Origin: Epiperipatus broadwayi
Taxonomy: Eukaryota > Onychophora > Udeonychophora > Euonychophora > Peripatidae
DNA: 64,000 nt
NCBI GenBank assembly: GCA_028023455.1
Contig: JAQFVV010000013.1
Span: 8,402,411 to 8,466,410 of the forward strand
Direction: 5' to 3'
The notes beneath the pieces were generated by a model. That model made no database searches. It saw only the letters and a program-made list of their open reading frames with translations, and was not told where the DNA came from. Each line of letters opens with the position of its first letter. The first letter of the stretch is position 1. Positions 11,962 to 21,440 of this stretch are shown one piece after another. Position numbers and translations under genes: made by a program.

Positions 11962-12157
11962 TGGCCATTTTCTCAAAAGAGGGCAACAGAAATCTTTTTT
12001 GTTAATTGCGTATTTGTCTCTGGCGATATACCAGGCTTCCTTCAGCTTAGGTTTGGCATCGTTGCCTTCATAGAAGACCATGATACTGGATGTAGGCCTA
12101 AAGGTGTGGCCAGAGTTGGATTCATTTTCATAAAAAATTGATCTAATGTCAGTTTGA
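11962..12157 (-). pseudogene. PLE GIY-YIG endonuclease C-terminal fragment
   Basis: An open stretch of about 65 codons includes SIMVFYEGNDAKPKLKEAWY and ARDKYAINKKDFCCPLLRKW. The pattern (E.N....KLKEAWYI..DK..IN......PL) resembles the end of PLE GIY-YIG domains, where a conserved Glu precedes the I...KP.LN motif. Its position downstream of the GIY-YIG core on the same strand supports this. The reading frame is not connected to the core without gaps. Confidence 0.5.
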
Positions 12158-12514
12158 ATTTGGCATGGTTGTATAGGTTACTGGTATTGTACAATTCAGG
12201 TTGGCGTGCAATTCCCCATAATATACATCATGGCAGTTAGTGTGAATGTGTGCGATTTTGTACACTTTTTATGATTTTTGATTTAGGGACAGTATTGTTT
12301 GTTAATAAGCCGATTAAGCATGGGAGGGATGCGAAGACCTATTTGATGAGTTAAAGAGCAGATTTTAAATTAATAAAAACCAACTCTTCTGTTGTTATTT
12401 AGCAGAGATAATATTATTAATATGTACCATTAAAATAATTGCCAAGCACTTTGGACACTAACATGTCCTTATTAAGGCTAACTCTGTAAAACAAACTCAC
12501 TTTAATAACTAGAC

Positions 12515-13386
12515 CAGTGGTGCCCAACCTTTAACTTGACGCGAGCCAGTTGAGAATTTAAAAAAATTTGGGGAGCCACAATTATATATTACATTTTTCA
12601 TATTACATTTATAAACATGGTACTTGGGTACTAAACCTGCAATGTAGGGAGATAGGTGGGGGGGGGGGGACGGCCTATTCACATTGGTATCAATCCGCCG
12701 TTTCTAATGTGGCCAAAATAACATGTACACGGATCTTTCTCGATGAAAACATCAATATATACAGCAAAATATATATGTGTACATGAATCTATCTCGATAA
12801 AAACAACTATTTACAGCACTAAACATCAATATATATATACAGCAAAATATATACGTGTACACGGATAAAAACAACTGTTTACAGCACTAAACATCGATAT
12901 ATACAGCAAAATATATACGTGTACATGGATTTATCTCGATAAAAACTATTTCCAGCACTAAACACAATATATATACAGCACCAAACCAAACGTCTACAAG
13001 GATCTTTCTCGATAAAAATAACAATATATACAAGAGCACTAAACACAATATATATATAGCACCAAACCAAACGTGTACAGCAAAAAAAAAAAAAAGGTGT
13101 AATATGTTAAAAAGAAAAAAAAATGTAAATACATTTTATTTATTAAAAATTTGGTAACATACATATAAATTACAATTATAGGAAAAATATATTTTATTTA
13201 ATGTGAAACCTGACACTGCATATCGTTATTGTTTGTATTGTAAAAATGTTTATTTTTTTAGTGTGTGCATGAGCCATCAAGGAACAAAAAATATTTTATC
13301 AATTTTTTTGAAGAGTGCAATTCGAGCCACGTTAAACAGTTATGCGAGCCACATGTGACTCGCGAGCTACGGGTTGGGCATCCCTG
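12515..13386. mobile_element. non-autonomous hAT DNA transposon with 8-bp TSD
   Basis: The termini CAGTGGTGCCCAACC and GGTTGGGCATCCCTG are imperfect inverted repeats (13 of 15 match). The element is flanked on both sides by the identical octamer AACTAGAC (12507-12514 and 13387-13394), the hAT target-duplication length. Subterminal GCGAGCCA repeats occur near both ends. No transposase is encoded, and the interior is largely a minisatellite. It sits in the left arm of the PLE inverted repeat and is therefore younger than that element. Confidence 0.9.
12720..13081. repeat. minisatellite inside the hAT element
   Basis: About five diverged units carry ACGTGTACACGGATC, CTCGATAAAAACAA, CAGCACTAAACA and ATATATACAGC segments, with a variable period of about 65-75 bp. 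Internal tandem arrays are common in non-autonomous hAT elements. A G run precedes the array at about 12658-12669. Confidence 0.75.
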
Positions 13387-13537
13387 AACTAGACATCACT
13401 AATTGGAAAACTAGTTTGTTTAGCATTAATTGCATCCTGGGACTTCCCAGTTAAATATAATTTTTTAATCTTTCACCTCTTGTCATGTGGCTCTTACTTC
13501 ATTATATTACACTTTTGTAGAACAAAACTATGACCCA

Positions 13538-13702
13538 TTACACATTGATAAATATAAAATGCTGACTATCTTCAATCGCTTTTTTATATGAATAATTATG
13601 TTGTTGCAAACGACATTTCATATTCATCCTCATTTTACCAATATAAATAGCACAACATTCTGGAACTTGACAAACAATAGAATATGTAATTGACATGTCA
13701 AA
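13538..13702 (-). pseudogene. PLE GIY-YIG endonuclease N-terminal core
   Basis: The minus strand reads SIVCQVPECCAIYIGKMRMN followed by MKCRLQQHNYSYKK. The pattern C..PEC.A.YIG....N...RL..H matches the beginning of the GIY-YIG nuclease of Penelope-like elements, which has Cys residues before YIG and an R...H block. The conserved second Gly-Ile-Tyr is not obvious. The frame extends upstream to 13795, but that part is the antisense of the same coding segment because of the palindrome, so it is not native protein. Confidence 0.6.
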
Positions 13703-14116
13703 TGAAATATCATTTGCAATAGCATAATTATTTATATAAAAAAGCAATTGAAGATAGTACGGTATATTCAGCATTTTATATTCATCAATGTGCAATGGGT
13801 CATAGTTTTATTCTGAAAAAGTTTAATATATTGATGTATGAGCCACATGAAAAGAGGTGAATCATATTTAATTGGGAAATCCCAGTATGCAGTTAATGCT
13901 AAATAAATTAGTTTTCTGATTAATGATGTCTGGTTGTGAGTTTTTAAGTTTGTAAGAGTCCATGTTTTACAGAGTTTGCTTTGATAAGGACACGTTAGTG
14001 TTGAAAGCCCTTGGCAATTATTTTAATTGTATATATTAATAATATTATCTCTGCTAAATAACAGCAGAAGCATTGGTTTTTATTAATTTATAATTTTTAG
14101 CAGAAGAAATTTGTAT

Positions 14117-14616
14117 TTATATTTTACATAGAGCAGATTTTAATGCTGTGATGGATGCTTCAGGGATGTAAGGTAATGATGTCCAGGGTTTATCATTGAT
14201 TGCTAAGGGTAGGGGTTTGAGTTTGAAATAAAAATCTTTAACAGTTTGAATCAGAAATATGTTTTTATATCCGATGTTGTGCAAATTCAAGAAATAAGAA
14301 TCAGTGTTATTTTTCTTATTGAACACAAATTTACACAAATGATGGTTCCAATATAAAAAAGTTTTTAGACCAGTGAGTTTGTGAGAATTTGGCATGATGG
14401 ATTCGGGGCTTATGGTGCCACAAACATGAATAGGCTTATGGATTCAGGGCTTATGGTGCCACAAACATGAATAGGCTTAATGAACATTTTATAGTTGAGA
14501 TGGGCGGGCTCACACTGGTTGTGCAGATCAAGAAACTTAATGCCTTGAAAGCTATCTTCATTTTCATGGGTCCATGTTAGTAAAGACACCTGTAAGAGGG
14601 CATTCGTGTATGTCAT
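14117..14616 (-). pseudogene. PLE reverse transcriptase C-terminal and linker fragments
   Basis: Two adjacent minus-strand frames are seen. The first (14616-14410) contains FLDLHN and FIKPIH, matching the PLE block where FLD is followed by a KP.H motif. The second (14395-14117) ends SLPYIPEASITALKSAL, like the PYI....... segment between RT and endonuclease in PLEs. A near-exact repeat of about 35 bases (near 14400 and 14435) separates the frames. The catalytic YADD region is absent. Confidence 0.5.
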
Positions 14617-15327
14617 TAATTTGTTGTGTCAGAGGCACAAATAAGAGCACAAATTTTGTTTATGTGTATATATATAAATCAATTAATGACTTCTTATCAC
14701 AGGATATTGAATAAAAATGCATTAAGTTCAAATTCAGTTTATCATCATTGTCTCTCCTTTATATTTCTGAATTCATCGCTATATTTTTGTATATAATGAG
14801 TGATTTCTCATCACAGAGTTTAAGGTGTTTTGAGAAGAAGAAAAGTAAATTAAATGATAATAGTATGAATACTGAACCCTACCGCTTGATGGCGTTGTTT
14901 TTCACACAACGCACATCAATATACCGTTTCGGCCTAACTTACAGCTAACACTACAACAGTGTTTAAAGCCATAACAGGCCACCTAGAGGGTGATGTATCC
15001 TACAATTACGTAATGAAATACTACGCCCATTGACTTGCGACAGTATTCCTCAAGTGAGCGCAATTCAACTCTCGCTACAGTCTAATTTGATGGCGGCCAT
15101 ATGTGAAGGATGCGAAACTATCAAAAAATTCATTGTGGAAAAATTTTGAGAAAGCATAGTGGATTTAGTATTACATATTAAGAATTGTCAGGCCATCACG
15201 CATGCTTCCCTGCGATTTTGAACTGCACACAACCTGAAAAGGTTAGGGTTTTCAGCAGAGTTCTGCCAAGTTCATGTGCAAATCCATGTTTATGCATGAA
15301 TCCGTGCAAGAACAGTAAAATGTCAGC

Positions 15328-15573
15328 ATGGCAAGTGTTCAAAATTGGTTGAAGGGGAGTGAATTGCTGGCCACAGAAGTTGACGCTGTTGTGTTTTTCC
15401 AGAAAGAGAACAAACATCCTACCAAATGGGAAGCTATGCGTTTATGGGAGGAGCATGATTTTAGTCAACTACAGGATCTGGGGAATTCCGTTGCCACTTC
15501 TGCAAGCGTACCTGGGGTCTGCGTAAGGGAAGTTGGTTGGATGGCTCCAAAATCCCATTACTTACAGTTTTGA
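15328..15573 (+). CDS. hypothetical ORF inside the TIR element, 81 aa
   Basis: The frame starts with an ATG at 15328, MASVQNWLKGSELLATEVDA, and includes NKHPTKWEAMRLWEEHDFSQ. It is mildly protein-like and less AT-rich than its surroundings. I recognise no domain. It could be a transposase remnant, a captured host fragment, or chance. Confidence 0.2.
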   Translation: MASVQNWLKGSELLATEVDAVVFFQKENKHPTKWEAMRLWEEHDFSQLQDLGNSVATSASVPGVCVREVGWMAPKSHYLQF

Positions 15574-15599
15574 GGCTCATCGCCTATTGGAGTCAAACA

Positions 15600-16515
15600 A
15601 ACTGTAACTCCCCGCCCCCTAAAAAAATTTTTTTTTTTTTTTTTTAAAAAACGAACTGTTTAATTAAGGCTTTTTGAAAAAGGCAAAAAATAAAGGAAGA
15701 ACTTTTCAGTATCATATAAAGGTTTTGGTAGCGTAAATATTTTTTTAAAAAAAAAACACCTTATAATAAGAAAATAAAAGACGATAATTAAAAATCAAAC
15801 CAACCCCCCTCCACCCTCTAAAAACCAACTGTTGGTTTATTAAAAATGAATTGATTAATAAGGCTTTCCAACAACAAAAAAAAAAGCTCAAAATCAATAA
15901 AAAGTCGATAAGGAAAAAAGTCGATAATTTAAAAGCAAACCAACCCCCCTCCAATAATTTGTATATTTTGTTAATCTATCTCTTTATATGTATTCTATAT
16001 TCGAACACATTTAAAATTAATATGCGAAGTTTCCAGTACATCAGCAAAAGATACTAAAAGACGAGAATTAAAATTCAAACCAACCCCCCTCCACCCTCTA
16101 AAAACCAACTGTTGGTTTATTAATTAAAACTGAATTGTTTAAGGCTTTAAAAAAGAAGCTCAAAATCCAAAAAAAGGCGATAATTTAAAAGCAAACCAAC
16201 CCCCCTCTACCATCTAAAAACAAAGTGGTGTTTGTTTATTAAAAAGGCAAAAAAAAAAAAAACATGAGTTTTATATATAGAAAGGAGTAAAAAAAAAAAT
16301 TTTTTTTTTACCGTAGTATTATGTAAAGAAACCGATAATTCAAAATCAAAAAAAAAAAAAGCTCAAAATCAAAAAAAAAGTTGATAATTTAAAAGCAACC
16401 CCCACTACACCCTATAAAAACAAAGTGTTTATTTATTAATTTTTTAAAAACGCAAAAAAAAAAAAAACATAAGAGTTTTATGTATAGAAAGTGAAAAAAA
16501 AATTTTTTTGTATCG
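15600..16515. repeat. minisatellite inside the TIR element
   Basis: About five irregular units share AAACCAACCCCCCTCCA, CCTCTAAAAACCAA, GTTGGTTTATTAA and AAGGC/AAAAAGCTC segments. Units begin near 15795, 15935, 16075, 16190 and 16395. Long A and T homopolymers separate them. Confidence 0.75.
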
Positions 16516-17049
16516 TAGTATTCTGTAAAGAAACCGACGGCGTGTGAATAGGTATATTGATGTGCATTGGGCGAAAAAGAGCGCTATCAAATGGTAGGGT
16601 TCAGTATTCATACTATTACCAAGTAAATTAAATTAAATTTCATGTTAGAAGTTTGTATCTATGAATTCTCATTTGTGAAAAATCACAAAGAAAATTTTTT
16701 ATAGAAAAGAGTGTTTTACAAGGGATAACTAATATGTTTAACTCAAATATATCTAGAGTTGATAAGTTAAATTATATATGAAGATGAAATTGAGATATGA
16801 ATAAAATAGCTGATATTGTGCTTATCCTCTGTCCTTATTTTTTTTTTTTTTACGTGAATGAAATTTAAAATAAAACTTCTTGGAAAATGAATTATCAGAT
16901 GTTACAACTTTCTGTGATAATGCTTTTGAAAGCTATGATAATTTCTCATCAATCTTCTTAAGTCGAACACCTTTTACGATAAGAATTTTTATTGCAATAA
17001 ATCCCAATTCTGAATATCATGAATTCAAAGTAAAGACATCAAAACTATT

Positions 17050-17190
17050 ACTAATAGGACCAAATGCCCTGATTTGGTGCAGTGATAGAGTGGCAAACTC
17101 TGGAAGTCACTGCTCATAAATTATGGCCCATCTCCGCTACTTCTGTTGCTTGAACTTTTTATTAACTACCAAGCAATAAACCCTTCACTT
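17050..17190 (+). repeat. SINE-like tRNA-derived unit
   Basis: The string TGGTGCAGTGATAGAGTGGC resembles a tRNA D-arm or A box. It is followed by CTGGAAGTCACTGCTCATAA, CTTGAACTTTTTATTAA and GCAATAAACC. The reverse complement matches the tandem units at 9340-9722. The unit appears single and full-length here. Confidence 0.55.
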
Positions 17191-17890
17191 ATTTAGGATT
17201 AAATGGTATATAGAAAAAGGATTAAACTTTTCTATTAATTAACTACAAGACTTTTTTTAATGATTATTTTATGCATTTGTGTAGTGTTAAATATTTTATG
17301 GAATATTTTGTAAATGGAGTTAATTATAAGCAAGTTTTAAATTCATTCTTATTATTGATATTTTAAGTTACTGACATATCATAAATCTGAGAGCTTTTGT
17401 AAATAATATGAACAAGATTAAATATTAAATGAATAATTGAACAGTAGAAACCTATATCAAACTGACCCTTAGAATGTTCCTATTAAATTTAATTTATAGA
17501 AAAGTGTTCACTTCTTTTTTTTTTATTCAAATAACATGACTGAATCTCTATTACATAAATTATTATGGTTGTTATACATATTCATAAAAGTATAATTATG
17601 TGATTGAAATTACATATAGTATTTTGTTTGACATTAAGAAATTTTCCATAACAGTAAGGAGGTGTATAACACCTGTCAGATTCATGCTAAAGGTTTCATC
17701 AGTAATAATTCAGGATACTGGCATGTATCTCACCAATACACATTATTATGACAACTTAATTCTGTAGTTAAAAATATAAGCACACATTTATTACCTAAAT
17801 TGTGTGATTAAGTGAAGTAATTGTAGTTTGTCTATATGAAAAAATTGTGAACTCACTCACGAAATTCTCAGTTAACTAAAAAATATTTAA

Positions 17891-18291
17891 ACCAGTAAAC
17901 ATCACATGGATAGTGATGGCTATGGTTATTAAAGAACCAAAGACACCAAGATGTATGGGTATTGAACAGAGTTCAGATCTATATGATTATATAGGCTAAT
18001 GAGCTTGGATTGAAAATATTATAGTGTTTTCAATTTTAGACTCATAGTTTTGTAATTAATTAGAGATAAAAGATGGCTGCTGAAGGCTTGCATTAGATCC
18101 TAAGATCTAGGTGCAGTGCTCTCAGATTCAAGACTTCTCACTGGTGAAAGCAACAAGCTAGAAATTAGTCTGGGGATATTAGAAGAGTAGGCACTAGATA
18201 GGGATTTTATGCACAAGCTTTCTGGCATCCATTGATTACTCTGGCTTGCACTGAGTGGCACTACTTTATGGAGGGTTTTGCCTGTTTTAAA
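17891..18291 (+). mobile_element. foldback/hammerhead-family element with 13-bp TSD
   Basis: The element begins ACCAGTAAACATCACATGG and ends at ATGGAGGGTTTTGCCTGTTT. It is flanked by the 13-mer AAAAAATATTTAA at 17878-17890 and 18292-18304 (low complexity, so weaker evidence than at the other copies). It contains the hammerhead-like block near 18122-18180 with a mutated core (CTGGTGA, GAAAT). It shares an internal GATTGAAAATATT segment and an ATCCTAAGATCTAG segment with the copy at 32.5 kb. Confidence 0.75.
18122..18184 (+). ncRNA. hammerhead-like motif, core mutated
   Basis: The order is CTCA, CTGGTGA in place of CTGANGA, an AGC/GCT stem, GAAA, TTAGTC, then TGGGG. Compensated stem II (AGC with GCT) suggests past selection on or descent from a folding RNA. 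The core substitution should abolish cleavage. Confidence 0.4.
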
Positions 18292-18712
18292 AAAAAATAT
18301 TTAAGGATTATTCCCAATATGATTCTCATGGTATTTGTATTAACAATTACACTTCACAGTTTTTATTATTCATTTAAAGACCTTATTAATTGATGAAACT
18401 TGAGACAGTTTGATGAAGTTGGAGAAATGATAGAGAATGAAGCACTTATGAATTATGGGGTACACTGTATTTCAAGCATATGCATGAATTTAAAAGTGTT
18501 AGTCCAGTTTAAAGTACAACTTCATACTAAATTAATTGGTTTTAGTTATAGACAGGTTTGTTAAATCTCAAAAGTTCAATCATAAAGATTATTTTTCATA
18601 GGAAGTGCCTAAATACTAGGATATCTTGTGTGATTGCAAAAGTAAGACTATTTTCATCTGAATTATATAAAATGCAAAATTATTATTGAAATATAGAAAT
18701 AATTTAATGTAT

Positions 18713-20638
18713 TATAACGGTCGGGGTGTTAGAGAGTCTTACCGTATCTGCACTACAGGGTGCCACCAGGCTATTTGAACCTGGAAAATTTATAGAGTAG
18801 GCAGATACGCTCTGTTAAGATCTAACTTTTACATATATATTATTCCAACTGTTAGCCCATGCCACTAGCTCAAAGAGACGCAGAGATTTATGAAATATAA
18901 ATTCTTATTAAAATATATTTTCAATATTAAAAAAAAAAAAAAGTGAAGCCACTGCCAGTAATAACACACACAAACATTTATTAAACATATATAAATTTAA
19001 AATTATTTTAGTATGTTTACTTTAATTTTTTTTTTTTTTAAACATTAAAACTTTACCTTAGATTTTAATTCACAATTTAACTTTATTATTTTAGAAGTTC
19101 ACACAGATGAATTTAATATTTTATTAGTGTCGAGTATGGATAGACTACATAGATTTCATTTGAAAAGAAAATATTCTATCTCTGATTTAACCTTAGGCCA
19201 AAAGTTCGCAGTCAAACCAATGCCAATCTATCTGATACATTGATGTATTCAATGCAGCATGAATACGACAGCACAATGCCATACTGTCAGGAATGCACAT
19301 CTGAACAGCATGGTTATAGAGAAGAAATTGTCTCTCGTCCAGTACAGGAATGTTACGTCTGTCTGGCGAGAAGAACACTAAAAAAAAAAACTCCATAGGA
19401 AGGGATTGCGGTCCTTTTTGCCATCTTACTATCCCATTCCATAGGCTAAAGGGGTGATCCAAGGAGCAGGGAATACGTCTGCTTCTGATGGTCAGTATGA
19501 AATGGGACTTATTTTGCCCAAGTGCGGCGTATCATGTGATCCTGCACATAGCGGACCTTCATACTACATTTACTAATTACACCAATATATACAACCGATT
19601 AACTCAATTTAACTACGAAACAAATAACCCAAGATTAATCCTCCTTTAATTAAACTAATATAACTTTACAAATCTATGCAGCCATACACGCCCGACTTAA
19701 ATTTAACATTTATTAAAAGTTGTTTTAAAAAAAATCATAATAAAAACTTAACAGCACAAAAAAAAAAAAACTTAATGGAAATGATTGAAAAAAATACGTC
19801 AAATAAAATTAATTATTAATAATAATTTACGTTGGTCAGATAGGATTCTATTTCTATTAAATACTGAAAAGGTTTTGGAATTAAAGTTCTTACTGTTTTG
19901 AAAATGTTCATAAAGTTCTTACGGTTTTAAAAATTCCATCCTTAACAGTTGCTTGCCATTTGGGATCCAGTGTTAATTCCCCTGATGTCTTGTGGTCCGC
20001 AATATAGGAAAACGATTGGTCATTTCTCTTCTCTTTTTTTTTTAGAAAAACTGAAGGGATTGAAGAGTGCATCTTTTCAATCCCTTCTCCTTCAACTCTC
20101 TCTGCATTAACACACATAGCACACTATCACATCTCTTTTTTTCTCTCTCCTTATTTATTTCAAACTTTTTTCTTTTATCTTAGACTTTCGGATCGAGTGG
20201 ACATTACGTAATGATGATGATGGTCTTTTTATTGAGGTCCATTTTCTGAGGGATTTCTTTTATTGGCTATTAGTTTCTATTGTTTTTCCTCTCCTATCTG
20301 ACCTGTAATTATACATTTTGAAATGCCCAAAGGCTAGTTCACTTGGACTTATTAAAATAATCATTTCCATTTTACACAATAGAATTAATTAAATTATTGT
20401 ACATTCTTTTTATCTTTTAAGTTTCTTTTTTTTTTTTGAAAATTTAGTTTTAAAATACTTTCTTTTTCCTGAAAATGAAAGTTTTCTTTTAATAATTTTT
20501 CATCTGTGCGATTTTATATATATAAAGTTTAGATGACTTTTAATTTTCAATTGTTAATTCTTAAAAAAGTTTTTATTTGCGAACTTTTATTTTTAATTTT
20601 ATTTATTAGAATGTAACGGCATGTGTGCCCGTTGCATA
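18713..20638 (-). repeat. 3' LTR of the non-coding LTR element
   Basis: The repeat starts TATAACGGTCGGGG and ends near GCCCGTTGCA in + coordinates, and aligns along its length with 21441-23369. The many small differences are mostly in homopolymers and CpG sites. The interior includes a short conserved frame with two CX2C pairs (see findings). Confidence 0.75.
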
Positions 20639-21440
20639 TCAGTAAACTTGCTTAAAAATAAAATAAAAAAATTTTTTACTTAGGGCTAGTAATTACGGTA
20701 CATGATTAACGAAGACATTTACGAAGACATTCGGTTAGTCATTTTACAAAAAGACTATATTAAAAAAAATGTTGACTATTGTTTTCCTATGAACCATCTA
20801 CGTTTACGCCTCCTCCCCTCAAGAGTTTCTTTTTCTCTGCATTTCATTTTTAAACACACGGCATGACAAGCAAATTATTTATTTAGGAAGGTTGCATTGA
20901 AGTAAATACGTTTTAAGAGATAATGGGTTTATATGTGTATATTTGCAGCACAATTATATATACCACCAACTTATTTATGAATGATTGAAATGCTTAAATA
21001 GGTTACTCTGAAGTAAATTCCCAAAGGGCACTCATCGTAAGGTACCATATTTACAATCATAAACTTACATGGCTGTGCACGCCTATACACATTAAAGCAT
21101 AATATATATTTTAGAGAGAAAAAAAAACTTATACTAATTGCAACCTTTTGACTTTTTCTTTTAAAAAAATTACAATTTAAAATTGTTAATACTTTCTCAT
21201 GTTTAATGTATGTGCATTTCTGACTGGCAGTGCTTTTATAAGATTTAAAGTATATGGTAGATAAAAATATTTCATTAAAATAAAATTTACTCAGGGTACT
21301 CATGGTTTATTAAACATCAGTCCACATTGGCAATCCATTTTTAATGGTCGGGGAAGAAGTGAGTCTTATCGTATCTGCGGTACAGAGTGCCACCAGGCTA
21401 TTTGCAGGATCACATTATACGCCCCACATTGGGCGCCAAT
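20639..21440 (-). other. interior of the non-coding LTR element
   Basis: About 0.8 kb with no recognisable retroelement protein. A partial copy of an LTR edge (GGTCGGGG...GCCACCAGGCTATTTG) lies at about 21345-21402, just before the primer-binding-site-like sequence. A minus-strand frame at 21303-20971 is not recognised. Confidence 0.5.
21423..21440 (-). promoter_or_regulatory. tRNA primer-binding-site-like sequence
   Basis: On the minus strand this reads ATTGGCGCCCAATGTGGG, immediately downstream of the 5' LTR end. TGGCGCCCAA is a common LTR-retrotransposon primer-binding site. It fixes the orientation of the element as minus. Confidence 0.65.

Larger units (their letters stand above)
12361..14100. 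repeat. large inverted repeat within the PLE (arms about 370-380 bp)
   Basis: The left arm is 12361-12514 continuing at 13395-13610. The right arm is about 13715-14100 in reverse complement. Matching strings include AGCAGAGATAATATTATTAA on the left with its counterpart near 14045, and GCAGCATTTTATATTCATC-type matches near the centre. The left arm is interrupted by the hAT insertion and the right arm is not, so the inversion either predates the hAT insertion or the hAT copy was lost from one arm. Inverted partial copies are a known feature of PLE insertions. Confidence 0.8.
11950..14640 (-). mobile_element. Penelope-like retroelement (PLE), degenerate, with inverted duplication
   Basis: Read on the minus strand, the order is the tail of a reverse transcriptase with its linker (14616-14117), a GIY-YIG endonuclease start (about 13702-13538) and the endonuclease C-terminal part (about 12157-11962). 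This is the PLE domain order (RT followed by GIY-YIG). The region is interrupted by stops, by an inverted duplication of about 380 bp, and by a nested hAT element at 12515-13386. Most of the RT is missing, so it is a dead, 5'-truncated copy inside the MAO intron. Confidence 0.65.
14860..16616. mobile_element. non-autonomous DNA transposon with about 67-bp TIRs and TA flanks
   Basis: The left end ATAGTATGAATACTGAACCC is repeated in inverse orientation at the right end, and similarity continues for about 67 bp to ACATCAATATACC. TA dinucleotides flank both ends (14858-14859, 16617-16618), consistent with a TA target duplication, though TIR extension cannot be excluded. No transposase is visible. 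The interior has a short ORF (15328-15573) and a minisatellite block. Superfamily not assigned. Confidence 0.75.

Noticed and set aside
13703-13795. N-terminal extension of the GIY-YIG frame
   Set aside because: This part is the reverse complement of the nuclease coding segment because of the palindrome, so it is not real protein.
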